From contig JAFEVB010000002.1 of assembly GCA_032629725.1 (NCBI GenBank), forward strand, positions 3,844,001 to 3,908,000: a stretch of 64,000 bases of DNA. Direction: 5' to 3'. Below are positions 1 to 12,365 of this stretch, piece by piece. Each line of letters starts with the position of its first letter. Position 1 is the stretch's first letter. Below the pieces are notes generated by a model. That model saw only the letters and a list, made by a program, of their open reading frames with translations. It did not search any database and was not told where the DNA came from. A program made the translations under genes and the position numbers. This DNA is from Gremmenia infestans (taxonomy: Eukaryota > Ascomycota > Leotiomycetes > Helotiales > Hamatocanthoscyphaceae).

Positions 1-41
1 CTGGCGTACCACGAGGCGGGGCGGCGATTATTGTGCAGAGG

Positions 42-1974
42 ATGAACACGACGATGGCGCCAATGGATCCAGATCAACTCTCTTTGGAAGATTTAAGGCG
101 GCGGCATGGTCTAGTTGAGGACATATCGTCAAAACAGAAGAGGGCAGGTGGTGGTGAAAAAAGAGGTGAAGGCATTGGCGAAGGTCAAGGCAATAGCATG
201 CCGAAATATCCGAGTCCGAACGTCAGTCCAGGCGAAAGGGGCGGAGATGGCAGCAGGAATAAGGGCAAGGGAGATGATGGAGAGGATGGAGAGGATGACA
301 ACAAGGACGGCAGTTCAACTGCGAGCCCCGGAACCGTCCCTCCCCCCCCTCCCCCTTCAACTCAACAAGCCAGTACTGGAGACACATCCTCGACGACATT
401 CCTGGCTCCTGCAGCAGTGACGACTGTTCCAACTACCATTATCATAATTTCAACACCCACTCCATCGCCAGCAGTAATTTCTTCCACCCCAACCTTACCA
501 TCGTCAAATACAGTAAGTAAGCTGCTATATAATCAAGAGCGAGGTGTTAACTATAGACAGATTTTCACTTCATTAATTCCCACTACGTCTTCTTTGTATA
601 TTCAGCCTACCTTGCCGACGGTCACGGCTACACGAAGCGAGCCACGAGATGGGTTAAATACAGATAGACCTCTTAGTTTTACGAGTAGAGAGGCTACTTC
701 AAGTCCCAGCATAGTCGGATCTACGCCGACCGGTTTGCCTCCCAGTGCGGTGCCGGAAGTTGCGGGTTCTTTTTCAACAACACTTGCTGTACCCAGCCAT
801 ACCCCAGAGTCAGGGCGACACGGTGGTAAATTCAACGATATAAGGAAACAAAGAGGCAATGGCTTATCTCCCACGGCTGAGGGTCTCTTAATTGCTGTTG
901 GGGCAATCGGTACGTTCTACTCCATCACTACTAGTCAAAATCGGAAATTGATAGTCAAATATAGGCGCTATTATTATCCTTGTAGCGGGCATACTCCTCA
1001 TTCTGAGGATGAAGAAGATCGACGCCTTTTCAAAGTTCAGAAACCGGAAAATACGCAAGGGAGGAAACCGTGATTTATATGGCTGGCGAAGGGACGACCA
1101 ATACTCCACCGATGCTCCCCCAAAGTACCCCGGTGAAGCAGAAACCTATAGCTATCCCCACGATGAGAAGTCTATTCCGGCAGAACGACAAATAAATGGC
1201 TTCTTCTCCCCGGTTTCCTTACCACCTTTATCAATACCCGCCGCAACACTATCACGTGGAGCGCAGGAGCAGACCCAGAGCCCGGGAGCGCTCCCAAACA
1301 ACCCAAATCCGTCAACATATATACCATCTCCTCAAGAAAGACCAATTTCCACGACGCAAGCCTTCTACAACATCAGCCCACTAACCCAAAATGATCTATC
1401 ACGGCAAATCTCAGACGCCAACCAGACGATGCGCTCCCAAAACACATTCGCCTCGCACCAAACCTCAAACATCCACGAGCCGAGCCAAAACCAGGTCGGC
1501 CATATGAGCTACCTCTCATCTCTATCATCCGGGTTCGGCGACGGTCTCATCATGCCCGAAGGGTCGACGAACCCCGACTCCCGGCAAACATACCGGCAAT
1601 CTCAATCCCAATCACAATCCCAGAACCCAGCTACCGCGAATCGATTCTCATGGGCACGCAGTCAAAGTCAAGGACAAGGACAACGAGATACAGTCTACAC
1701 GACGACATCGGAAGAATCCGCGCCGCGCTTCCGATCAGTGACGTCCTGGGTAGCGCAACAGACTGGACGTGTACAAGTAGAGAAACAGCAAAAGGCCCAA
1801 GGCCAAGTCCCTGATGTACCAGCGATGCCTATACAAGTACATGCTGGGCTGAACCACCAACGGAATATCAGCGAAGATCCGGTATTCAAGTTTCATCCTG
1901 GTGAGGAGATACAGATCTCGCGTGGCTCGAGAGTTCCGAGCGTGATTTTGAATAAGAAGACGGGTATTAGATGA
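42..1974 (+). CDS. Ser/Thr-rich single-pass membrane protein with PY-motif cytosolic tail (hypothetical)
   Basis: I do not recognise the family. Proposed exons are 42..909 and 965..1974, with intron 910-964 (donor GTACGT, acceptor ATATAG). This splice joins GLLIAVGAIG to AIIILVAGILLILRMKK and so creates one continuous hydrophobic helix of about 25 residues followed by basic residues. That is strong internal support for the junction. The N-terminal side is acidic/basic then very rich in Ser, Thr and Pro, like a glycosylated extracellular stalk. The C-terminal side of about 325 residues is polar and Q/S-rich, with a PPKY motif just after the helix (a possible WW-domain ligand). I see no clear signal peptide. 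The frame is open to the window edge, so the 5' end may be missing; ATG 42 is the first ATG. In-frame introns 513-560 or 513-605 (donor GTAAGT) are also possible. The stop codon lies in a pentamer repeat. Confidence 0.62.
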
Positions 1975-1998
1975 GATGAGATGAGATGAGATGAGATG
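1970..1998. repeat. ATGAG pentanucleotide microsatellite over a stop codon
   Basis: Five uninterrupted ATGAG units and a partial sixth begin at the stop codon of the upstream membrane-protein gene. The TGA stop at 1972-1974 is part of the first unit, so changes in repeat number downstream would not alter the protein. Confidence 0.9.
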
Positions 1999-3229
1999 TT
2001 TTGATATATTGTACTGTATAAGGGATAGGGAAGGGGGTTCAAGTGTATATATAAATATGGTTTGATCCATTCATTCATTCGTTTGAGCCTGGTGCTCACT
2101 CTGTTCGTATTGGGTTTCGACGACGAGTTAGCTTTGATTGCATATCATATTATAGCATGGCACGGCGAAAGGAGCATGGAAGGAAGGAAGGAAGGGTTAT
2201 AGTACGAATTACTTTAATAATCACTTGTATGGAACCGGGTGGTCACGTATTCAAAAAGAAAAACAGAGGAGGGTCAGAATGAATAAATGAATGGATGAAT
2301 GTAGCGTGAAGCTAACTTGCTTCGGATTGAGATAATATAAATGCGTGTCTTGATGTCGTGGTTATTGTTTTTCAGTGAGTGGGCAAGTGAGTGAGTAGAG
2401 TTGTATGTATGTATGTATGTATGTGAAAAGTAATTCTACAGACATAGCCGTCGGGCTTGAGATGAGGAAGCAGGAAGATGCGGAGCGTAGGAAGGGGTTG
2501 TAACGTATACATACGTACATACATACCATAAGTCTGATGGTGAAAGAAGGGGCCCTGGATGCGTTGGAAGTCAAGTTCTTATAGGAGAAAGAGCAAAAGA
2601 TCCATCCATCTATCCATTGATGCCAAGTATCCGAGGTATAAGAAGATCTTTCCAAGTTGGTGTCAAGGAGGAGAAAGCAATTGTAAATATGGTAACAGGG
2701 ATGAGGGATAAGGGACAAGGGACGAAGGATGAGGAAGAAATGAGATGGCATCTTAGTCTTCTTGAGGAGGAATGCAAATGCAAGAGAAGCATTATGTTGA
2801 GATTGATTTGCATCGAATTATCTAAACTCTTTTTAGAGCCTTATCGCCGCCGTAAACGCACTTTGTTCACCGCTGTTCTTTTGTATATACCGCTGCCAAC
2901 CCCACCCCCACCCCCTCTACTCCCGGTTGGGGGACATTAAAAAAGCAAAAAGGTCAAAAGCAACGCTAACCGCCAAACCATGCTCCATTTTATATCTCGT
3001 AAAGCCATTCCTGATTTGCCCACCCCGTCCCCTCCATTCATTAATAAGTAAACACAAGAAAGGAAAACGCTCTTCTTTTCCTCGCCGTGGCGAGGTATGC
3101 TATGCTCACTTGATCTCAAGAAGATCCGCTGTCTTTGTTTTTTTTGTCAGGCTCCAAAATGCCCTATTAATTCCTCCGCACGTGGCCAAAATCCCTCAGC
3201 CTACGAGATGCCCTTTGTCTACGAGATGC
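1999..3229. other. Convergent intergenic region with simple repeats
   Basis: This lies between the 3' ends of the membrane-protein gene (+) and the ABC transporter (-). It holds short low-complexity runs, including a GTAT tract at 2403-2423 and ATAC-like runs near 2510-2525, plus polypyrimidine stretches near 2900. No reading frame with coding character was found. It presumably contains both 3' UTRs. Confidence 0.7.
2403..2423. repeat. (GTAT)n microsatellite
   Basis: Five uninterrupted GTAT units are directly visible. Confidence 0.9.
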
Positions 3230-6200
3230 CTAGTCCCGGGTGGATGAGTTCCGCCTTTCTGTCGGGAGGCTGCGGGTTGGGTCCACATCACCAGCTTCGC
3301 CATCCGAGGACGTGTTCTCGTCACCTCTCTCATCAACCAGTGTGTCGACGTTGGAGCCAGTGACGGATGGCGTGCTATCCCGCATGTTCTCTGCGGCTCG
3401 GACAAGGGCTCTAGAGGCTAAACTTGGTGCTCCTAGACCATTGCCACTGGTGCGTGGATCGGCTTCACTTTCGCTGACATCCTCGCTTGGACCTCCTTCA
3501 TTACCAGAGGACCCAGGTCGATCCATAGCAGCTTCTCTAAGAGCATTCGCCTTCGCTACTGCTCGTGATGCTTGCTCCGCTGCCTGTTCGGCTCGAATTT
3601 GCTTTCGCCACATATTATGATAACGGCCTTTCATAGCTAGGAGTTCTTGATGGGTGCCCGACTCTGCAACTTTTCCAGCATGCAGGACGAGGATTTGATC
3701 AGCCGTGGTGATAGTTGATAATCGATGCCTTTCGAGATGTTAGTAAACGAGATGAGAGATTCCGGGAAAAAGACTTACGCAATGACAAGCATAGTTCTCC
3801 CCTCGGACAAGGTACTGAGAGCATTCTGGATGTTTTGCTCGGTGTCGGAGTCCAATGCAGCGGTTGCTTCATCAAGCATAATGATACGGGGGTTTTTGAT
3901 GATCGTTCTGGCAATCGCAACTCGTTGCTTCTCCCCACCGCTCAGACGAAGACCACGTTCGCCAACCTTGGTATCGTAGCCATCTGGGAAAGCCAGAATC
4001 TTGTCGTGAATCGAGGCCGCTCGGCACGCAGCGAAAATGTCTTCGTCGGTGGCGTTCTGGTTGGCGTACTTCAAGTTGTACATTAGTGTTTCGTTGAACA
4101 GAACCGTGTCTTGAGGTACCACTCCTATGTGGCGTCTCAGCGAATCGATAGTGATGTTATTAATATCACTTCCATCTAACTGAATACTGCCGTCCTGCGC
4201 ATTGTAGAAGCGGAATAGAAGCCTGAATACTGTGGACTTCCCACCTCCCGACTCGCCAACGAAGGCAGTTGTGGTGCCAGGTCGACAAGTGAAGCTTAGG
4301 TCTTCCAATGCCGGCTTGCGCGTGTCGTACGAGAATTTTACATTCTGGAAACGTATTTGACCTTCGCAAGTTGGCATAGCCACGGCATTACAATCATCGA
4401 CAACGGACGGCTGTTCTTTAAAAAGCTCTAGAAGACGCTCGCCGCTGATCATGGCGCTTTGAACGGAGCGATAGAATGATCCGAAAAAGTTCAAAGGCTG
4501 CTGGAGCTGGCCCATGTATGTCAAAAGGGTGACGAAATCACCAACTTGACGGACTCCGGTGGTGACCTGATACGCTGATATAAAAGATGTGATGAGGAGG
4601 CCTGCCATAAACACTGTGTTTTGAGAGATATTTAGTATATTGAGCGAGGTGATGACCTTGTACTCCATCTTCTGGAAAGCAGTAACGGCTTGTCGATATC
4701 GATCAAATTCATATTCCTCGGCGTTGAAGTACTTTACGGTTTCGTACGAAGTCAGTGAATCGTTCTTCACTGCATCTTCTTCTCTGCTCAGGTTCGTCAT
4801 CTGCCGTCGTTGCTCGGACCGCCATCGTGCCATGCGAATGGTTAAGTATAAGTAGGAAAAGGTGATAATGGCGACAACAAGAGCATAGTAGGCATCGAAC
4901 GCTATTCCAAAGTAGATGATTGCTACCCCGAGGTCGAATACCATAGGGAATACCTGAAATGTAACTTGCTCGAGGAAATTATTGATTGCGTTGCCTTTAC
5001 TCAAGGCCGACAGAACCTCCCCAGTTCGTTTGCCTAGGTGGAAGTCGAGGCTGAGACCGTGGACGTGCTCGAAGGATGCTGTAGTCAAGGCTTTGTATGA
5101 GTATTGCGAAATTGGAATCCAGAGGACCGATCGAAGAGCACCTAAAATGCCAGATGTGCCCTGGAGAAATTTGAAGACAATCAGAAGGGATATCGATTTC
5201 CACGGCATTCCTCCACCATCCTTTCTGGACAATTCATTCGTCACAGTCCCTATCTGCAGGGGCACAGCAATATTCACAAGTCTCTGCAAGACCACGAGGA
5301 TGAAGCAAAGTAGGACAACAACTTTGAGCCGGAGAGATTTGCTGGGCCATAAGTAGGGGAAGAAAAGAGAATAACCCCTGAGGTACTCCCACCATGTCTT
5401 ATTTGGCGCAGTCGTGGGTTTGTAGAAAGCCGGGTTTTCATCTAGGCTTTGACGGCTGCCACTTTCATTCCCATTCTCTGATGGTGCGCGCGTACTCCCA
5501 TTCGCAGTCCTGTAGCCTTCCGAGCCCGTGTCACCATGACCGTTTGGAATGGATCCATTTCCATGCACATGGCCGTTGCCGTTAGCATGGCCATTGATAA
5601 GGAGAGGTGCATGCTCATCAAGATAACTGTTGGGTCGACTTGGATATCTACTTTTGTAAAGGCTTTCGAGGGAGAATAAAGTGTAAAATCCGATCTGGAA
5701 AATGATAAGCATCACCCGCACAGCGTCCACAACGACTTCGAAGATTTCCCACTCGTCAAACGACCTCTGGATTTCGTGGTTTTTTCTCGGCAGAGAGTTG
5801 ACTTCTTCGTGCGGGGTGGAATAGAGCGCTGTTGTGCCTGCTAACAGTATGATTTCCCCGATGAGGGCCACCACCCAGGTAAGCTGATGTGCAATACTTG
5901 GCGAAGGCGTTGTATCAACCAGGGAGATGAGGAATATGCTGTAAAAGAAGGCAGAAGCGCAAACGTATATCTGCATTCACTGTGTGATTAGCGGAAGCAA
6001 TTTTGCAGGGTTCGATTTGGATGCAGCTTACAGCGGTTGCTTGACCGCACCACCAACCTTCCTCACGCTTGGTGAGGGCATGTATAACAATGTTGGCGCC
6101 ATTGGCAATGAAGGTGGCAAGTACTCCAGCAGATAGGCAGAGGAAGAGATTCTTGCGGGAGGGACTGAAGTCCTTGAGCTTCTTCTTTCTTTGCAATTCC

Positions 6201-6433
6201 TCCTTGTACTTGCGAGCGGAGCGTGGTAATGGTTTTCCTCCAGGTCCTGTAAGAATGCGTTCTTTGGATTCGGCAGAGGGTTCAGCAGTAAGCACGGTAT
6301 TGGTAACGAATGATGCCAAGAAGACGATGAATAGCACCCATGCATAATGGAAGTGAACGACATCGAGAAGTTCTGCGCTTGTCGAGGTTCCATTCCAAGG
6401 GTGCGAGCTCAGCTCGACTTGTTCTCCAGCCAT
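3230..6433 (-). CDS. hmt1: Half-type ABC transporter, heavy-metal tolerance (Hmt1/ABCB6) type
   Basis: This is a 1030-residue ABC transporter. Exons, in transcript order on the minus strand, are 6433..6032, 5970..3779 and 3728..3230. The introns are 5971-6031 (donor GTAAGC) and 3729-3778 (donor GTAAGT, CTAAC branch). The long extra N-terminal region with several hydrophobic segments (TMD0-like), then one ABC membrane domain and one nucleotide-binding domain, is the layout of Hmt1/ABCB6 proteins. In fission yeast these load phytochelatin-type complexes into the vacuole. Visible motifs are Walker A GESGGGKST (about 706-714), signature LSGGEKQR (about 810), Walker B IIMLDEA (about 830-836) and the AHRLST H-loop restored across the last splice junction. 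About 150 residues after the NBD form an acidic, Ser/Glu-rich tail. The exact substrate is inferred from the family only. An Atm1-like mitochondrial role is less likely because TMD0 is present and no clear presequence is seen. Confidence 0.93.
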
Positions 6434-9400
6434 GACAGCTTATTATTTTGACCGGTACCCTCCTTCCCACATCAGATATCCGTTTCGTGAAGAGATCGTG
6501 AGCTGCTCATGACCCCATTCGATTGGGACAGGACAGAGAGAGGTAACAGTAGAAGACGAAGCCTGTGGCGCTTCCCGAGCCGTCAAATAAGGCTGTTGCC
6601 ACTGCGAGAGTCACCAGATCGTCAGCGTTGTGGCTTGTATTGTGCTTGTACAGTAGGACAATTGGAAGGACCATGTGACGTATACTTGCCTCAAAGAAGC
6701 GTAGAAAGTGGATGGTACGGAGTAATGGGCGGGGGAGAATACCTTAGGATATTTGGTGGGCGTGGCTGTGAGTTATTTGATCTGCTCTGTTGGGGAGGGA
6801 CCACCAGGACTGGCGTTGAAGATCAACCTAAGGAGGGGCTCGATAGATTTACTGTATTTGCACGGAACGCAAACACCGCAAGGCAAGGACGAACGAAAGG
6901 GGAATTTAAGTCTGGACCAGGCAGGACAGGTAGAGCAAACGACCGACGGGGCAGAAAGACAGGAGGGAAGTGAATTGGGTGTAGGCAGGGGGACTAAGCA
7001 ATGGACGGCTATCGGGTGGGATGTATTATTTGCTTGCTTGCTGCGGAACGGCTCCACGCCAAAGAGAAGAGAAGTTGAAGCATCAAAGATTTTAGATAGA
7101 AACGGACGGCAGTACTAGTAGTAAGTTGGATGTACCTCGAAACGTGAGTGGTCGCGGTCGATTGCTGTCGAGTCGAGTAGCCGAGTCAAGATCAATGCAG
7201 CTGATTTTGGCAGATCCGATCGAGTATGGAATCTCACCGCCTTGCGCTCGGGGAATATCGAAAACACGGTGCGGAAAGTATAGGTGAATATGTTATCGAA
7301 TGGGGCAATAATAACAAGAGGTTCCAGTATTTTGTCTGATCATGAGAAGCCTCCAAGTGGGGAGGGGAGGTTCTAGACGGCCACAGAGCAGAGGGTGTGT
7401 GGATTTGATCGGCGTTGTTTCCAAAGGGTTTCTGGATCTGGCTTGAGTCCCAGCAGAAATAGATTATTTATATATCGATATATACATATATACATATACA
7501 TGTACAGAGGTATACATATATTGGTATATATTACTAGCATGATATGATATACTTGGACTTTATACGGTACAGCACCTGCTGGAATATCAACACGCCCTGT
7601 ACTGCAACTCTGTACATGCAACACACAGCAGAACCAAACAGAGCAGGCCCCATCCCACCAGTTCTCGACTTTCAAGGCTGCGGAAGGGGCTCGGAAGGCA
7701 CTTGCCTAAATGCAGCGTATAGGGGTAGACCCAGTTCCAATGCCAGTGCCAGTAGTGCCAGTGCATGTAGGAGCCAGGAGTCAGTAGTAGCCAATAGACT
7801 GTAGCCAGTAGACTGTCCCGTCGTACTCTCATTCCATGGTTCAAGGTTCACAAAGCCCAGTGACCCCAATGATCCCGTTGAGCATGGCTTGCTTGTACTG
7901 CTGTACCGCTGTACTGCACTGTACTGTATGGCGGATAATTGCAATCCCTCCCATTCGTGTAGGTTCGGTACCTGCCATGCTCGGGGCCAGGTGGTACCTT
8001 AAGACAGACAAGGTGATCCTCATTTTTACGGAGTATGCCTCCCCCTTTCCCCTTCATCTCCAACTTCGCTTCCCTTCGAACCCCTCCATCCCCTCAATGT
8101 TCGATACGTCAAGTACCACAAGCCCAACAGGGGTTCAAGTGAACCACCAACCATCCATCCAACGCCTGGTCACGGAGCCAGGTAGTGGTTTGCCAGTCAG
8201 CAATTTGTCTCAGCGCTTGCCCCGGTCCGAGGACCAGTCAGCACGCAGCCTTGCACAACAGCCGCGCCTCGTCCAGAGCCAGGCGGATAGGGAAACAGGG
8301 GGGGGCGGTGGGGGATAGGAAGTACTCCGTAAATCTCAAATGCGCCGAGCCTGCCAGCCCGCCTGCCTGTCTGTGTGTCTATTCTGTTTGCACGGTTGGT
8401 TCCCTTCCTTTCTACAACTTGTGTTGGGGCTCCTGCTCCTGTGAGGTATGTAATGTAATGTGACTCGTAGCTTGGGTACGCCACGAACAGGCCTTCTTGC
8501 TGTACCTTCTGATGTACCTCTGATGTGTGTGGCCTGCCAAAGCCTTTTGACACGTGGTTCTTGCAGCACCCACCACCCCATCGTCCTAGGCCTAGAGCTC
8601 CACAAGCATACCTATTGATGCAGCAGGGTCTTTCTCTGCAAGTTGCAACGAACAAAAGTCGGTACGGTACGGCACAGCATCCGCTTCCGTATCATTTCTT
8701 CCGTGCATGCATACCAGTTTTCCGGGTGGGAGACGGTCCCTTCCCCGTCCGCCGCTCCCATTACCGGTCAGCCTCGAGCCCCCCTGCACAAGATACGGGA
8801 GTATCTATCTTACCACTGGATTCTTTCATGCCTCATCTGCGTCATGCGCAGACGCCCATAAGTGTGGCTGCCCAATATACACTGCTATGGGTAGGCTTTC
8901 AATCAGTTGTCTCAACGCGTATATACCCAATCCACCACCCCCAGATCACGGTGTAGAGCATCCTCTATCAGATCAAAGCAACGATGAGAGACGCTCCATG
9001 CTGTTGATCCGAGGTCGCACACGGTCGCATGTATATCCTGTGTGACGACGGAGCTACGTTCCATAAAAGCAGCTGTCATTGGCATATAACTCCGAGTGCA
9101 GATATTCATCATTGAAGCGGTGTGCAGGAACCTTCCTCCCGCCTTCCGTGCCTTCTCCCTTCTCCGACTAAACGATCATTTCAGACGTCTTGTGGCAATG
9201 GAATTAAGAGTATCTGATCCACTGAGCCCTGCATCGACTATCTTGTTCGGTGCAGCAGCCAGCGTGGTACATGTACAGAAGAAAGACCTACGTACTTTTT
9301 CTCCTGCCTTTAAGCCATACATGTCCAAGGAAGCTATCAGCCTTCAATCATAGGTCTTTTGGCGACGGTGGTGACCTGTCTTCTTGTTCAGATGATGAGA

Positions 9401-12365
9401 ACATCGACGAATCTCAACCCCGGTGCCTTGTACGCTCTCGTGTATATTCTTGCCCAATGTCGTACTGCAGACTGGGATCCCGGGTAGATGGATGGCTTCC
9501 CCAGCCATAATCGCGGATCTAAGCGGTTGATAAGGTGATCATTGGCAGCAATTAATCTTTGCCAAGCGTGTCTCGAAGAAAGGGGGCTTGCCTCCGGCTC
9601 TCCAAAGCAAGAGTTGCCGAAAAGCTACAATGGCAAATCCTCCAGATGGGGCAGAGGCTCCAAGTCGGGAGGTTGAGGCCAGCGATTAATGGGCGTCGAC
9701 CCGTTGTCAATCGGAGCTCCCGTTGGACTGCCTGTATATAGAATATGAGAATATGGCCCTGTCAGCAGAGGCGGCGGGTCTCTGGGGACCAATTATGCTT
9801 TTGGGTGCTTACGAATGTGATGGAAGCTTATGCGCTCCAATGCAGCACTTCGGCGAGGTTCATTCCGCCGCTCGAGAGGGAGGAAAACCGCTGTCTTTGC
9901 ATGCAGTTGAAGATCTCTCATTGTTGTACAATGAACGTCTTGCGAGTTGTGGTGCATGTCTCAACGCGACGTTGACAGCTACAGGACGGCCTGATGAGCC
10001 TGCAGAGTTGCAAGCGGGAAAGACTATCCGATCGAGACAACTGCTTGCTGCCTGTTATTCCTTGCTTTGACACTTCTCTTTTTGTCCAAGTAGGACGATC
10101 AGAGAAGCGTGTTTTGCGTTGAACTTTGGGTGGTCCCCAATTGATCTCAGGGGTAGGTCGCGTATCCTGCCTCTATTAAAGGGGGAGGTTCCTTATAAGC
10201 CACTGCCAGTGACGTGTCTAGGAAGAAAAAGAGCCTCTGTGTAGCAGCGGGACCTTCTCCTCCGCACCACTCGAGAGTTTGAATGCGGGCTGGCATGAGA
10301 GTTATAAGCTGTGAAGCCGAGTACTGCATCCCAGTTAGCCAGGAAATTTGCGGGTTGGGTGAAGCCACTAACCGCCTGGTTCTTTTTTATTCATTGGCAT
10401 TGACGCAAGTACGGGACCGTGATCCAGAGCAGAGCACAACAGCTTTCGTTTTTTGGCCTTGCAAGGCACGGCAAAACAAGCTACTCATCCTGTGCTGTAA
10501 CCTATCCCATGCCAGTGCGTTTTCTTCAAAGCATGCGGGATGTGTAAGGACTCTGGACGCAAAGAGTTCGAAAGTCTTTCCTAAATCTATTCTTCACGTC
10601 AATTATATGTGACATGGAGAACTATATACACAAAGTCCAGTATATAGATGGAACTAAAAGCACATTGGCATCTGCTTCATTGCCCCACAAGCCACGTCAA
10701 TGAACTTGCGGTCAACAGAAATCTTTTGTTGGGCATGTTGATTGCAGTAAAACCCCGTTGTGTTCTACGAAGCGGGCAAGGCGAATGCACCTTTTCTGAC
10801 AGGTGCATGTCCCCGCCCTGGGCATCAGGAATTCACGCTTGGAAGTCATGCAGTGCGAAGCGAGATTTCTCCTCGTATGTTATTTTTGCTTGGAGGATTC
10901 CCTAGTGTACGCAAAATTGAAATTTTGTGATACATTGTTGAGCTGTGCATTGAACTTTAGGCAATGTCCTTTATGGGTTGGCCAAGTGTCACCGTATCAC
11001 TCAAGTAATTGCACCACGTACTGATATAGATTCTCCGCCTTCCATCTGCCTCATCCCTCGAAGTCACAGTACCTTCCATCCTCCCACTTGTTCCAAATAC
11101 TTGTGCTTGCTTCCTTTGGCTAAAGCAGGCCGAGGACAGACATGTATGACATGCTTGGAACAACTGAAGTTTGATTTATACTCGTCGGCCCCTGTAATCC
11201 ATAGACGGCAACGAACTCCTTCTACATAGTCATTGCTTGCTTGAAATACAATACTAGCTTGGAACCGTTAGACGGAGCATCAGTCCAAGCTCCATGCTAT
11301 TTATTTGCAGGGAAGACACTTTCATTGTGTACTCAAGGTAACGGATATATAGTTGCTCATGATCAGGACTGTGATGATCCCTTGGTTGGTAGCAAAATAG
11401 ACTATTAAGGAGGGTGTTGTATCAGCAACAACACTCCAGATCGTCAACTATTTAATGGGGGATCGAATCTATCTTGCACATCTACAATCAACAAGTCACT
11501 ATTTCGGGAACCACAAAACGATAATTATTTTGGAAGCTATATGCTACCCGGCTTGGTAAATCCGTCAGGACGTTTTCTTTCGCCAAACCCGTGTTTACTT
11601 GTTACTAAGCCCGTTCTTAATAGTTAACACGGTGTCGGTCTCGCCTTTGTCAAGAAGGCTTGTAATTGCAATTTTCTCTGTCTAAAATCCAACTGGCTGC
11701 TGCTTGACTCCTATAGTGTTTTATGGCCGTGATCACCCTTCATTATCTTCTTTATGCTAGACTTAAAACGAGAGCGAAACTTATCATCATCAACTTTTAA
11801 AATCCCACGCCGCCTGGAATATTACTAGTTAGTGCCGTTTCTTTCTGTCTATATACTGCAAGGCTTCCTTAAGTAGCAACTTTAATGGAGGCTGCACAAC
11901 AGGAGTTAAAACGGACTTTCTAAATTACTCGGGGTGGGAGAGTGAAGCGAGAAGAAAAGGGGTTCTTCGCTACAGCAGGCTGAATGTCAGAAAAGCGCCC
12001 AGAGTAAATGCACAAACCAATGGCATGGTTCTCTATATTTTTATGGGTTCTATTATATTTATTAACGAGCCAGAATCAATACAGGAAACGAATGATGTAC
12101 AGATTTTCGGGGTCCTCTATTCTATTAGGACGAACCCCAAGCAGTGCTAACATTGCTTCGTAACGATAGTCAGACCAGCAGCGCCAGTCTCTCATATTCT
12201 CTCAAGCGGACTTCACTAATTCACATCATTCATATCGTCCAGCATCGGAGCCTCAAAAGTCGGCATCCGCAAGTCCCCTCCCCTCTCCAATCGATCGTAA
12301 TAGATGTTGCTACCGAGAAGCCCCCCGCATCCAAACGGATTCTCTCATACTTCCGAGAGGGCGTT
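6434..12365. other. 5.9-kb gene-free region upstream of the ABC transporter
   Basis: No open frame here is long, ATG-started and protein-like, and I could not assemble a spliced gene. The stretch contains three TACGGAGTA nonamers (6716, 8027, and 8323 on the minus strand), an AT-rich TATA/TACA tract (7465-7502), CAGT/GTACTG-rich low complexity (7735-7935), and a G-run near 8299-8314. It must hold the ABC transporter promoter and the ceramide synthase 3' UTR. Non-coding transcripts or a fully decayed element cannot be excluded. Confidence 0.6.
7465..7502. repeat. AT-rich TATA/TACA low-complexity tract
   Basis: Alternating TATATA and TACATA units are directly visible. A related, less regular run continues to about 7535. 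Confidence 0.8.

Noticed and set aside
9723..10070. 115-residue open frame in the large gene-free region
   Set aside because: Starts at TTG, not ATG; no conserved feature or splice partner.
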